Shown here one piece after another: positions 1 to 7,641 of a DNA stretch of 21,914 bases. The position numbers and the translations under genes are program-made. Every line of letters begins with the position of its first letter. Positions within the stretch are counted from its first letter, which is position 1. The stretch lies in assembly GCF_036636695.1 (NCBI RefSeq), contig NZ_JAVWNW010000023.1; one strand, written 5' to 3'. The notes beneath the pieces are model-generated. The model had not been told where the DNA came from. It saw only the letters and a list, made by a program, of their open reading frames with translations, and did not search any database. The DNA is from Anaerorhabdus sp036636695. Its GTDB lineage: Bacteria > Bacillota_I > Bacilli_A > Erysipelotrichales > Erysipelotrichaceae.

Positions 1-16
1 TAATTTTATCTGCCAT
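1..16 (-). CDS. Start of a gene running off the left edge
   Basis: Only the first five codons are visible on the minus strand (ATG GCA GAT AAA ATT, encoding MADKI). A strong ribosome binding site GAGGAG lies at 24-29, seven bases before the ATG, which is why I call a real start. The product cannot be identified from five residues. The gene reads in the same direction as the acyltransferase behind it, about 90 bases away. Confidence 0.6.
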
Positions 17-43
17 TCTTTTTCTCCTCGAATTGTTCTTTAT

Positions 44-75
44 ATTACACTAAAACAGGCTATTCGTAAATAGAT
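44..75 (-). promoter_or_regulatory. Possible promoter for the left-edge gene
   Basis: On the minus strand a TTTACG -35-like hexamer is followed 17 bases later by TAATAT, a good -10, and the GAGGAG ribosome binding site comes about 20 bases further on. The -35 matches consensus at only four of six positions, so this is a plausible call from spacing only. Confidence 0.3.
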
Positions 76-107
76 TTTATTCAAGAGTTTGTTGTAGAAT
101 GCGATAT

Positions 108-1334
108 TTATCTAGAACTTTCATGTAGATGACTCAGTTTGGTATCCTTTTGATTCATGAAAAGCGATAGAATGTAGCAAACACTGAAACTGATTACAAA
201 ACAAACACAAGAAACCCACTCAAATTTAATAAGTATATCTGGCGATTTCATTTCATAAAACAAACCTGCCAAGATTGATGTGATAAACATTCCAAAAAAG
301 ATTGCATAGAAAATCGTTCTACGTTTTAATGAACCTCGATGAATTGAGATTACAAATGTACTAATAAGTTGCGTCATTATAAGTATTAAAGCTAATGATA
401 ACAATCCTGTTGAAAGATAGGGTAAGTTAAATGCTTTACCTATTTCTTCTATAATTACAATACAAACTGGATGAACAAAGTAATAATACTTAGATAATTC
501 TCTCAAGTGATGTGTATCAAATCGAGGACTATAGGGAAACGATAAAACCCATAGAAAAAAGAAAAAACTAAAGGGTATCAACATAATCAAAAAATTCATA
601 TCTAAACCAGGAACAAAATAAATAAGGGTACCTTCAAGTATTAGTAATATTCCAAAAGAAATTGTTAGTTTTGGTATCTTGGGTATCATATAAGATAATT
701 TTTCTTGATAATCATAAATCGCAAAACCAATAGCCACAAAAATCATTCCGTAGAGTAATCCGCTTCGTGTTGTATAGATTACACTTATTACCAAATCAAA
801 CATATCTTTGAACCACCCATTTTGTAAAAAACCATAATATGTTTCAACACTGCCAAATAGAAATAAGCTAATTGATATTGCAAATAACCATTTATAAGAT
901 ATCCGTTTTAGTAATTTATCAATAGTAAACAAAGAAAATATCATCGCAGGGATATACCACAAATGATAATATGTTCCAATATGAACCAGGCCAAACACTA
1001 ATGCTACTGGAAGTAATTCTTCAGAAATACTTAAATTCTGTTGAATCCAATTTAATCCTATCGGCATAAAAATTAAGCTCCATAATAAATAAGACTTAAT
1101 TAATTTTTTCAAGTATTCTTTCAAATAGTGCTTGTTTTTACTGCATCCTTTTCTAATAAAATATGCACTGCTGACGAAAAAGAACGGAACTGCCATTCGG
1201 CATACAATTTGCCTAATAAAGAAATCTAAATAAGGATAATCAAATAATCGCTCACAATGAATACAAACAATCATTATCGCCGCAATATATTTACAGACAT
1301 CGACAAATCTATAATTATTAAGTTCTTTATTCAT
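108..1334 (-). CDS. Acyltransferase family 3 membrane protein
   Basis: A 408-residue polytopic membrane protein of the acyltransferase-3 family (OatA/WecH type), which moves acetyl or other acyl groups onto carbohydrates at the membrane. Seen: about ten hydrophobic segments. Near the N-terminus is the family signature, IVCIHCERL with His26, then CRMAVPFFF with Arg46 leading into the second helix. No C-terminal SGNH esterase domain follows, unlike OatA. I start at ATG 1334 rather than 13 codons upstream because GGAGGAAG sits just before it; the longer version would encode that ribosome binding site as protein. It stands alone, with no cell-wall or polysaccharide genes beside it, so the acceptor cannot be named. 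Confidence 0.85.
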   Translation of the reverse strand: MNKELNNYRFVDVCKYIAAIMIVCIHCERLFDYPYLDFFIRQIVCRMAVPFFFVSSAYFIRKGCSKNKHYLKEYLKKLIKSYLLWSLIFMPIGLNWIQQNLSISEELLPVALVFGLVHIGTYYHLWYIPAMIFSLFTIDKLLKRISYKWLFAISISLFLFGSVETYYGFLQNGWFKDMFDLVISVIYTTRSGLLYGMIFVAIGFAIYDYQEKLSYMIPKIPKLTISFGILLILEGTLIYFVPGLDMNFLIMLIPFSFFFFLWVLSFPYSPRFDTHHLRELSKYYYFVHPVCIVIIEEIGKAFNLPYLSTGLLSLALILIMTQLISTFVISIHRGSLKRRTIFYAIFFGMFITSILAGLFYEMKSPDILIKFEWVSCVCFVISFSVCYILSLFMNQKDTKLSHLHESSR

Positions 1335-1415
1335 GACTCTTCCTCCATCACTCAAAAATCTTATTCTTTTCAAGTAATCACGTAGATACTATGAATAGAA
1401 ATATTTTAAAATTTA

Positions 1416-1437
1416 TTGTATTATTTAATTAATACAA
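1416..1437. repeat. Inverted repeat before the acyltransferase gene
   Basis: Perfect 8-base arms TTGTATTA and TAATACAA flank a six-base AT centre. It sits about 80 bases before the acyltransferase start, in promoter territory, and could be an operator. Being wholly AT-rich it may also be chance in this base composition. Confidence 0.3.
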
Positions 1438-1467
1438 TAATACATAAGTAATGAGATGTCAATTTAC

Positions 1468-1507
1468 AATTAAAAAGAATATCAATTAATTACTACGTTG
1501 ATATTCT
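1468..1507 (-). terminator. Terminator of the Lac-family PTS operon
   Basis: Perfect 10-bp arms AGAATATCAA (1476-1485) and TTGATATTCT (1498-1507) form a hairpin. On the minus strand it is followed by TTTTTAATT. It lies just after the EIIB stop codon, where the leftward operon should end. Confidence 0.7.
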
Positions 1508-1529
1508 CTTATTATTAATATTTTTATTT

Positions 1530-1838
1530 TTAATTTCTTTTTAATAGTTCAGGAAGAATTGCTTTCCAAACATTGTCTGCACGCATCAAACCAAAATCTT
1601 GTATTTCGATACTATATACATAAGCTTTACCTTCAAACATTTTACTAATATCGTCTTTTGCAAAGCGAACTTGTGGTCCAAGCAAAACAACACCAACATC
1701 TTCTGTATTACTTTCAATTTCAGAAATTGGTATTGCTTCAATTTCTACATCAATATTTTCTTTTTTCGCACATTCTTCTAGCTTTACTTGCATAATGCCA
1801 GTACTCATTCCAGCGTTACATACTAATATTATTTTCAT
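1530..1838 (-). CDS. PTS EIIB component, lactose/cellobiose family
   Basis: A 102-residue cytoplasmic EIIB subunit that passes phosphate from EIIA to the incoming sugar. Length and fold order match the Lac/cellobiose family. The phosphocysteine is Cys7 in the loop CNAGMSTG directly after the first beta strand, followed by VVLLGPQV, typical of this family. The ribosome binding site AAAGGGG precedes the ATG by nine bases, and the first codons overlap the end of the YczE-like gene by 23 bases. It is the last gene of the EIIA-GH1-EIIC-YczE-EIIB operon. Family assignment is firm; the sugar (cellobiose, chitobiose or lactose type) is not settled. Confidence 0.92.
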   Translation of the reverse strand: MKIILVCNAGMSTGIMQVKLEECAKKENIDVEIEAIPISEIESNTEDVGVVLLGPQVRFAKDDISKMFEGKAYVYSIEIQDFGLMRADNVWKAILPELLKRN

Positions 1839-2460
1839 AATTTTTCCCCTTTCTATATTTACTAAAAACAGGCATGCTTCGCATTGTTAAATCAATTAAT
1901 GGTCCACTAATACACGTCGCAATCAACGGTCCTATCGCAATAGATTGTGAAAGAATTGCTGCAAAAATGAAACACAAGCCATCTGTAATCACAATAACCA
2001 ATCCATAATTTATATTTAGTTTTTCACTAATAATTTTACCCATTCCAAGATAGGCAGAAATACCTAAATTAACATAAGCAAATATGCCGCAACCTACCGA
2101 TAAAATAGAGATTCCAATTAGACCAATAGCTATATCCATAATACCTGATGTAATTGATATAGTACTTAACATTAAGTTTGTTGTCCAAATTCCAAAGTTT
2201 TGAATAATTGGGCACATTAAGGTTCCTATTCCTAATTTTGTTATATCAAATTTGACTACAATTGTCAGCAATAGTATCGTAAAAATAGTATTTATCATTT
2301 CAACTGTTAAGCCTGTTTTTGTAGAACACGCATCCCATAGAAATGCAACTGCATCGCCACTAAGTGTACTAGATAATGACAATGATGTTCCTACTCCCAT
2401 TAAGTATACTCCAATTATTAATATCCCAAATTGGAATAACATATTTTTATTATGCTTCAT
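1816..2460 (-). CDS. YczE/YitT-like membrane protein inside the PTS operon
   Basis: A 214-residue integral membrane protein with about five to six hydrophobic segments. Length and features resemble B. subtilis YczE: an N-terminal helix pattern GVYLMGVGTSLSL, then KTGLTVEMINT, and a mid-protein segment GIFAYVNLGISAYLGM. The biochemical function of the family is not established. The gene overlaps the EIIC end by 11 bases and the EIIB start by 23 bases, so it is translated as part of the PTS operon rather than inserted by chance. The ribosome binding site is weak (GAAG-type), consistent with coupling to EIIC translation; Met7 is a possible alternative start. I infer an accessory membrane role in uptake or efflux linked to the sugar system. 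Confidence 0.7.
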   Translation of the reverse strand: MKHNKNMLFQFGILIIGVYLMGVGTSLSLSSTLSGDAVAFLWDACSTKTGLTVEMINTIFTILLLTIVVKFDITKLGIGTLMCPIIQNFGIWTTNLMLSTISITSGIMDIAIGLIGISILSVGCGIFAYVNLGISAYLGMGKIISEKLNINYGLVIVITDGLCFIFAAILSQSIAIGPLIATCISGPLIDLTMRSMPVFSKYRKGKNYENNISM

Positions 2461-3769
2461 CCATTAATTCTTCACTTGTATTCTCTTCTAATAGTTTTTG
2501 TTTTTCATATACTTTTAAGAATGGATAATAAATAAGTGCATCTAATATAATCAATATTATTGCGAGTATCACTGCTCTAAAATCTAAAGTTGCTAAGAAT
2601 TGACTTATAATTGGTGGCATATTCCATCCTGGATCAATAAATGTTCTACTAATTAAACCAAGTTGCATGACAATATAAGATATAATTCCATTAACAGTTT
2701 GTGCACCAATCCAAGGAACCAAGAAAAGCGGATTCAATACTATTGGAAGTCCAAAAATTATTGGTTCATTAATATTAAACAATGATGGAATTAATGATAG
2801 TTTTCCCAATGTTTTAAGTTGCTTTGATTTACTCTTAAGAAGTAAGAATACTAGTCCAAATGTAGCTCCAGAACCACCAATTACCATGAAATTCCACCAT
2901 AACATTTCAGTCCATACATGTGGTAACTGTGTTGTAGCAACGCCTGCTGTATATGCTGCTGCATTAGCTGCATAATTTGACATCATTAGTGGCTCCAACA
3001 TTCCTGTAACTGATGTATTATGTATCCCAAACCACCAAACTACTTGTGTCAAAACTGAACTAAACGCTAAACCAAACACATTATCAACGCAAACTACAAT
3101 TGGATGAATACAGTTCAGTATTAATTGTGGGAATGTACACCCAAATACTGTTCTTATAATAATACTTAATATGACCATCATTGCAGCAATAAGAATTACT
3201 GGACACAAAGATCCTAACGAATTTCTTAATGCTGGTGGAACCATATCTGGCATATCAATATATCCAATTTTCTTTGCAGTGAATATTCTATATAATTCTG
3301 TAACTCCAATACCAATGATAATAGCAGCAAATAATCCTTCTCCGCCCCAATAATCACTCGCAAATCCACCATCACCTGTTAATGTTGTACAAAGCACAAA
3401 GAAACTTGATAAAGATAATAATGTTGGAAGTAATGAATTTAATTTATAATGCCTGCTAAGATTATAGGAAATCGTAATTGTTACCCAAAGACTAATACTA
3501 TAAAGGCATGTCCAACTTAAGATTGTAATCGGTTCACCATAAGCATCAAGAAACATTCTCCACCCTTTAAAGAATGAGTAGAAAGAATCTGTAACTGCCA
3601 TTGTTGTATAATCCCGAAGTGGGTTACAAATAATGATACATATACTTCCAACCATCATAATTGGAATTAAAGTCATAAATGCAGATTGTAGTGATTGCAA
3701 ATAACGATTTCTTTGAAGTTTATTTGCAATAGGTAATAATTTTTTTTCGATCCAATTCATTGAGTTCAT
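2450..3769 (-). CDS. PTS EIIC permease, lactose/cellobiose family (CelB-like)
   Basis: A 439-residue membrane permease that carries the sugar across the membrane for phosphorylation by EIIB. Many hydrophobic segments are visible, with CelB-family patterns: QSAFMTLIPIMMVGS near the N-terminus, VVWWFGIHNTSVTG in the middle, and NINEPIIFGLPIVLNP before the last helices; the NEPIIFG loop is a hallmark of sugar-binding EIIC proteins. AAAGGGG lies seven bases before the ATG, and the ATG overlaps the GH1 stop as ATGA. Full length for the family. It acts with the separate EIIA and EIIB in the same operon. Confidence 0.93.
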   Translation of the reverse strand: MNSMNWIEKKLLPIANKLQRNRYLQSLQSAFMTLIPIMMVGSICIIICNPLRDYTTMAVTDSFYSFFKGWRMFLDAYGEPITILSWTCLYSISLWVTITISYNLSRHYKLNSLLPTLLSLSSFFVLCTTLTGDGGFASDYWGGEGLFAAIIIGIGVTELYRIFTAKKIGYIDMPDMVPPALRNSLGSLCPVILIAAMMVILSIIIRTVFGCTFPQLILNCIHPIVVCVDNVFGLAFSSVLTQVVWWFGIHNTSVTGMLEPLMMSNYAANAAAYTAGVATTQLPHVWTEMLWWNFMVIGGSGATFGLVFLLLKSKSKQLKTLGKLSLIPSLFNINEPIIFGLPIVLNPLFLVPWIGAQTVNGIISYIVMQLGLISRTFIDPGWNMPPIISQFLATLDFRAVILAIILIILDALIYYPFLKVYEKQKLLEENTSEELMDEA

Positions 3770-5172
3770 TTGAGTTCCCCTTTCTCATTTTGTATGAATT
3801 GCTTGTACCAATAGAAACTTTTCTTTGGAATTCGCTTTAAACCATTGTTAAAATCAATCGCAACTAATCCATAACGTTTCGCATAACCATTAACCCAACT
3901 ATATAAATCCATCGTTGACCAAATATAATATCCTTGAACATTAACGCCGTCATTAATTGCTTTCTTCATCCAATAAATAAATTCTTCCAATATTTCAATT
4001 CTTTCATCATCATTAATTTGTTCATCTTCAATATCTTCATAACAACCATGACCATTTTCTGTAATATAGATTGGAAAATCACCATAATTCTTTTTCAAGT
4101 CAATAAGTTCATCATACATGCATTTTGGATGTATTTCTCTTCCCCATTTATTTACGCGAGCATTCTCATCATATGCTGTTTCAAACCACCCTTTAAGTGC
4201 AATTCCTTCTTTTGTAGTAGAACTTGCACCTTTATTATTGAAGCTAATTGATGTCTCTTCTTGGACAAACGGTTTTACATAAGCTCTACTATAAATATTT
4301 ACACCTAAGAAATCCACAGTACCTTCTTCGAATAGTTTTTTATCTTCTTCCTTAACGAAAGACATGTCAATATTACTAGCTTCCATTTTCCCATATAAAT
4401 CAGTTGGAAAATACCCCTTTATACATGTATCTGTTATCCATTTGTTGTAAAACAAATCAGCATTTCTATACGCAATTCGATTTGCCTCATCATCCTTTTC
4501 TGTTTCAACATTGCTACTTGCATGAACTAAGCCAATTTTCCCAATACAATTTAATTTTCTAAATTCAATAACTGCTCTAGCACTTGCAAGTAATAAATTA
4601 TATCCAACTTTTGAATAGCGATTAAAATCACTTACGTTAGGTGGATAGTTGCCAGCTGCATATGCACAATAAGCAAAATATTCAGGTTCATTTAGTGTAG
4701 CCCATAGTGGAACTCTATCGCCAAACTTTTCAAAACAAACTTTCGCATATTTAACATATGCATCAATCGTCTCCCTGTTTTCCCAACCACCACTACGCTC
4801 AAGATTAATTGGCATATCATAATGCCATAATGTAACATTAGGTGTTATTCCTCTTTCTAAACACGCATTAATTAATTTATTATAGTATTCTACACCTTGC
4901 TCATTTACAGCACCAACTCCACTTGGAATAATGCGTGTCCATGAAATTGAAAATCGATATGTATTTTGATTTCCTTCTTTCATTAAATCCAAGTCTTCTA
5001 AGAAACGATGGTAAAAATCACATGAAACATCACCAGTGACTGAATTGATATTTAGTGGTGAATTATGCGAGAAATCATCCCATTGTGTTTCACCTCTGCC
5101 ATCCTCATTCCATGCCCCTTCGCACTGATAACTTGCTGTTGCACTGCCCCATAAAAAATTTTTATTTTTCAC
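3766..5172 (-). CDS. GH1 6-phospho-beta-glycosidase, phospho-galactosidase-like active site
   Basis: A cytoplasmic glycoside hydrolase family 1 enzyme that cleaves the phosphorylated disaccharide delivered by this PTS. I start at GTG 5172 (468 residues) because AAGGAGG lies six bases before it; the ATG eight codons upstream would place that site inside the protein. Acid/base Glu162 lies in TLNEPE and nucleophile Glu372 in YITENGHG. The phosphate-binding residues Ser425, Lys432 and Tyr434 are present in DLYSWVNGYAKRYG. Trp426 after the serine is the residue found in LacG-type 6-phospho-beta-galactosidases, and 468 residues is also LacG's length, so a phospho-galactoside is possible. The gene overlaps EIIA by 11 bases and EIIC by 4. 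Confidence 0.9.
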   Translation of the reverse strand: MKNKNFLWGSATASYQCEGAWNEDGRGETQWDDFSHNSPLNINSVTGDVSCDFYHRFLEDLDLMKEGNQNTYRFSISWTRIIPSGVGAVNEQGVEYYNKLINACLERGITPNVTLWHYDMPINLERSGGWENRETIDAYVKYAKVCFEKFGDRVPLWATLNEPEYFAYCAYAAGNYPPNVSDFNRYSKVGYNLLLASARAVIEFRKLNCIGKIGLVHASSNVETEKDDEANRIAYRNADLFYNKWITDTCIKGYFPTDLYGKMEASNIDMSFVKEEDKKLFEEGTVDFLGVNIYSRAYVKPFVQEETSISFNNKGASSTTKEGIALKGWFETAYDENARVNKWGREIHPKCMYDELIDLKKNYGDFPIYITENGHGCYEDIEDEQINDDERIEILEEFIYWMKKAINDGVNVQGYYIWSTMDLYSWVNGYAKRYGLVAIDFNNGLKRIPKKSFYWYKQFIQNEKGELK

Positions 5173-5485
5173 GTAATACCTCCTTCCATAATACAATCAT
5201 CTGTTTAGCCATTCTTTGACTAAAGATTGCCATTGTTAAATGATCTTGAGCATGCACCATGATTAAACTGAATTCTAATTCTTCTTGATTCGCTTCAGCA
5301 ATCAATAAATTTGTTTGTGCTTGATGTGCTTGATTTAAGTCATCATTTCCTAATTTTATTTCATTATCTGATTCATCAAATAATCCATTCCCTGCATTTT
5401 CAATAGCTCTATTGAAATGATCAAATGCACTTCCAGCAAATGAAATTATTTGAAACCCTATGCTTTGCATTGTTTCCTTATTCAT
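5162..5485 (-). CDS. PTS EIIA component, lactose/cellobiose family
   Basis: A 107-residue three-helix EIIA subunit that accepts phosphate from HPr. The active-site motif VHAQDHL is present, with the phospho-histidine at His78 and a second histidine at 82, as in LacF/ChbA-type proteins. Two ATGs lie in tandem at 5488 and 5485; the second is six bases from AAGGAGG, the first only three, so I take the second. It is the first gene of the operon and faces the activator gene across a short divergent region. Length is normal for the family. Confidence 0.92.
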   Translation of the reverse strand: MNKETMQSIGFQIISFAGSAFDHFNRAIENAGNGLFDESDNEIKLGNDDLNQAHQAQTNLLIAEANQEELEFSLIMVHAQDHLTMAIFSQRMAKQMIVLWKEVLREK

Positions 5486-5511
5486 CATATTCCTCCTTGC
5501 AATCTTATTTT

Positions 5512-5540
5512 TTCATACCGCTTTAAATAGTTCCAATTTC
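5512..5540 (-). promoter_or_regulatory. Likely activator-dependent promoter of the Lac-family PTS operon
   Basis: On the minus strand a TATGAA -10-like hexamer (5512-5517) lies 16 bases after a poor -35 region (AAATTG), directly downstream of the 22-bp inverted repeat. A weak -35 next to an operator suits an activator. A cre-like sequence TTAAAGCGGTATGA (5513-5526) overlaps the -10, but it differs from the CcpA consensus at two conserved positions. Confidence 0.35.
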
Positions 5541-5541
5541 T

Positions 5542-5563
5542 TTTTGCGGTGCACACCGCAAAA
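5542..5563. promoter_or_regulatory. Perfect inverted repeat, candidate operator of the LicR-type regulator
   Basis: Arms TTTTGCGGTG (5542-5551) and CACCGCAAAA (5554-5563) are perfect reverse complements around a CA centre. The element is GC-rich against very AT-rich surroundings and sits in the divergent region between the activator gene and the PTS operon. The most likely ligand is the adjacent PRD regulator. I did not see a second copy elsewhere in the window. Confidence 0.7.
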
Positions 5564-5569
5564 TAATAA

Positions 5570-5597
5570 TTGAATCATTATTATAATTTGATAAGAT
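5570..5597 (+). promoter_or_regulatory. Possible promoter of the LicR-type gene
   Basis: TTGAAT at 5570-5575 and TAAGAT at 5592-5597 are separated by 16 bases, ending about 25 bases before the ATG at 5623. The -35 begins a few bases after the inverted repeat, so a protein bound there could affect both directions. Confidence 0.4.
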
Positions 5598-5622
5598 ACT
5601 ATTGGATAAGGAGGATTTCATT

Positions 5623-7500
5623 ATGGAATTGACTAAAAGGCAAATATCAATAATTCAAAAATTAAACTCAGAAATTCCTACTCCTGGACAGCTTATTGCC
5701 ACCACGCTTCATCTTTCTTTGCGTACTGTACAATCAGAAATACGTGCAATGAATCAACTTTCTAAAAAAGCTTTGATTCTATCTTCTAATCGAGGATATC
5801 AATTAGTTAAAAATAATACGTTAACTTTTGAAGAACATTTGGAAAATGATAATGAAACACTTGTGTTTAAGATGATAATTTTAAATGATTTTTCATATAA
5901 TATTGATGATCTAGCAGATGAGTTATATATAAGTACTTCCACTTTAAATGCAACCCTAAATAATCTTAGAAATAGTATATCTTCATATAATTTAGCACTT
6001 GTAAAAAAGAATAATACTGTTAGTTTAGTTGGTGATGAATTAAGTCGTAGAAAAGCCATTCATTCTCTAATAATAAAAGAAATAAATCTATCTTTTGATA
6101 ATATTGAAAATGCCTCTAACTATTTTAAAAACTTGAATATAAATCGTGTTAAATCAATTATTCTAGAGACTATCCATAAATATAATTATATTTTAGAATC
6201 ATGTTATGAAACGAATTTAATCGTGAATATTTTAGTCGCTCTAAGTCGTATTAGAGAGAAATTTTCAATTGGCAATTTTACTTCTTCAATTGATAAAGAT
6301 TCTACCGAATATAAAATCGCAAGCGAAATATGCAATCAACTAAGTAACCATTGGTATTTTTCAATTGAGGAAAATGATATTCTCTATATCTCCATGCTTT
6401 TGACAGGGCAAATTAAAAAAGATCTTTCCAGTTCTAAATTATTTTTCGAAGATAATTTAGTTTCAAATAAGATCATATCTTTAATTCATAACACTCTTGA
6501 TTATTATATGATTACCATAGACTACAATCAATTCTTAGCTAATTTCACTCTTCATATATCTGCACTAATCAAACGAGCACAAACAAAGCAATACGCTGCT
6601 AATCTAATTGCATCTTCAATAAAAGAAACTAGCCCTTTCACTTATGATGTCGCAGTGCATTTAGCAAAAGAGATTGAAGATTCTTTCCAAATTAAAATTA
6701 TTGATGAAGAAATTGGATTATTAAGTATCTACATTGGATTTATTATTGAACAATCGTCATCAACTGAAGAATTGGTTAAGACACTTGTTCTATGTAGTGA
6801 TTACCATCGTATGTCTGAACACTTGATTGCCAGAATGAATCAGTATTTTGGTACAAAAGTTAAAATTATCAATTTTATATTTAATTCGTCTGAAATTGCA
6901 CTTTATAAAGATATTGATTTAATCATAACTACAGTACCACTCCCTATTCCTACAATACCTCATGTTTTGATTAGTCCTTTTTTCTCTGACATTGATATTA
7001 CCCAGACAGAAAATAAATTAAATACATTATTGATGGAAAAGAAAAAAATAAAATATAAGAAAATGATGTTGAATTTTTTCAACGAAAAATTATTCTTTAA
7101 AAACATTGATTTTATTAATTCTGTTGATGCTATTAAATTTTTAAGTCAACAAGTCATTAACGAAGGAATTTGTGATTCTTCTTTTACCGACTCTGTTCTC
7201 AAACGTGAATCAACTTCTTCAACATGTTTCTTCAATCTATTTGCTGTTCCTCACGCGATTGAGCTAAATGCTAAGAAAACTCAAATATGTGTTCTCTTAA
7301 ATGAGAATGGAATTCCTTGGAATGGTTCAAGTGTTAATTGTGTTTTCCTAATTGCTGTTTGTAAGGAAGATCGAAAAGACTTTATGAAAATCTATACTGG
7401 TATTATTCAAGTTTTATGTAATACCGATATACTTCATCAAATTATACATGTGTCCTCCTTTATGGATTTTATAAACATGTTTAATACAATGTCTAACTAA
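5623..7500 (+). CDS. LicR/MtlR-type PRD transcriptional activator with EIIB- and EIIA-like domains
   Basis: A 625-residue PTS-controlled DNA-binding regulator. Domains in order: winged-helix HTH (about 1-65, LSLRTVQSEIRAMN), second HTH (about 90-150), PRD1 (about 180-280), PRD2 (about 285-380), an EIIB-like domain with Cys391 in LVLCSDYH, and an EIIA-like domain with His544 in FAVPHAIE. Phosphorylation of such domains by PTS proteins tunes activity to sugar supply. ATG 5623 is chosen because AAGGAGG lies eight bases before it; an upstream in-frame TTG lacks a site. Odd: at three of the four usual PRD histidine positions I read Asn202, Ser257 and Tyr370; only His311 in PRD2 is kept. It is divergent from the operon it probably activates. 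Confidence 0.9.
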   Translation: MELTKRQISIIQKLNSEIPTPGQLIATTLHLSLRTVQSEIRAMNQLSKKALILSSNRGYQLVKNNTLTFEEHLENDNETLVFKMIILNDFSYNIDDLADELYISTSTLNATLNNLRNSISSYNLALVKKNNTVSLVGDELSRRKAIHSLIIKEINLSFDNIENASNYFKNLNINRVKSIILETIHKYNYILESCYETNLIVNILVALSRIREKFSIGNFTSSIDKDSTEYKIASEICNQLSNHWYFSIEENDILYISMLLTGQIKKDLSSSKLFFEDNLVSNKIISLIHNTLDYYMITIDYNQFLANFTLHISALIKRAQTKQYAANLIASSIKETSPFTYDVAVHLAKEIEDSFQIKIIDEEIGLLSIYIGFIIEQSSSTEELVKTLVLCSDYHRMSEHLIARMNQYFGTKVKIINFIFNSSEIALYKDIDLIITTVPLPIPTIPHVLISPFFSDIDITQTENKLNTLLMEKKKIKYKKMMLNFFNEKLFFKNIDFINSVDAIKFLSQQVINEGICDSSFTDSVLKRESTSSTCFFNLFAVPHAIELNAKKTQICVLLNENGIPWNGSSVNCVFLIAVCKEDRKDFMKIYTGIIQVLCNTDILHQIIHVSSFMDFINMFNTMSN

Positions 7501-7519
7501 ATAATTCATCACTTTTATT

Positions 7520-7552
7520 AGAGTGGGCTTAAAATACCCATTCTTTTCTTTT
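7520..7552 (+). terminator. Terminator after the LicR-type gene
   Basis: Arms AGAGTGGG and CCCATTCT pair over eight positions with one G-T wobble around an AT-rich loop, followed by TTTCTTTT. It lies 20 bases after the stop codon. Confidence 0.7.
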
Positions 7553-7641
7553 GCAGATAAATAGACATATCTACTCATCATTTCATTCCCGTTTTATGTT
7601 ATGATTTACTCAGTAAATAGTATTCAGGAGGGTTATAACAT

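Noticed and set aside
5513..5526. Strong cre site for CcpA
   Set aside because: TTAAAGCGGTATGA lacks the conserved G and C near the ends; it is recorded only as weakly cre-like.
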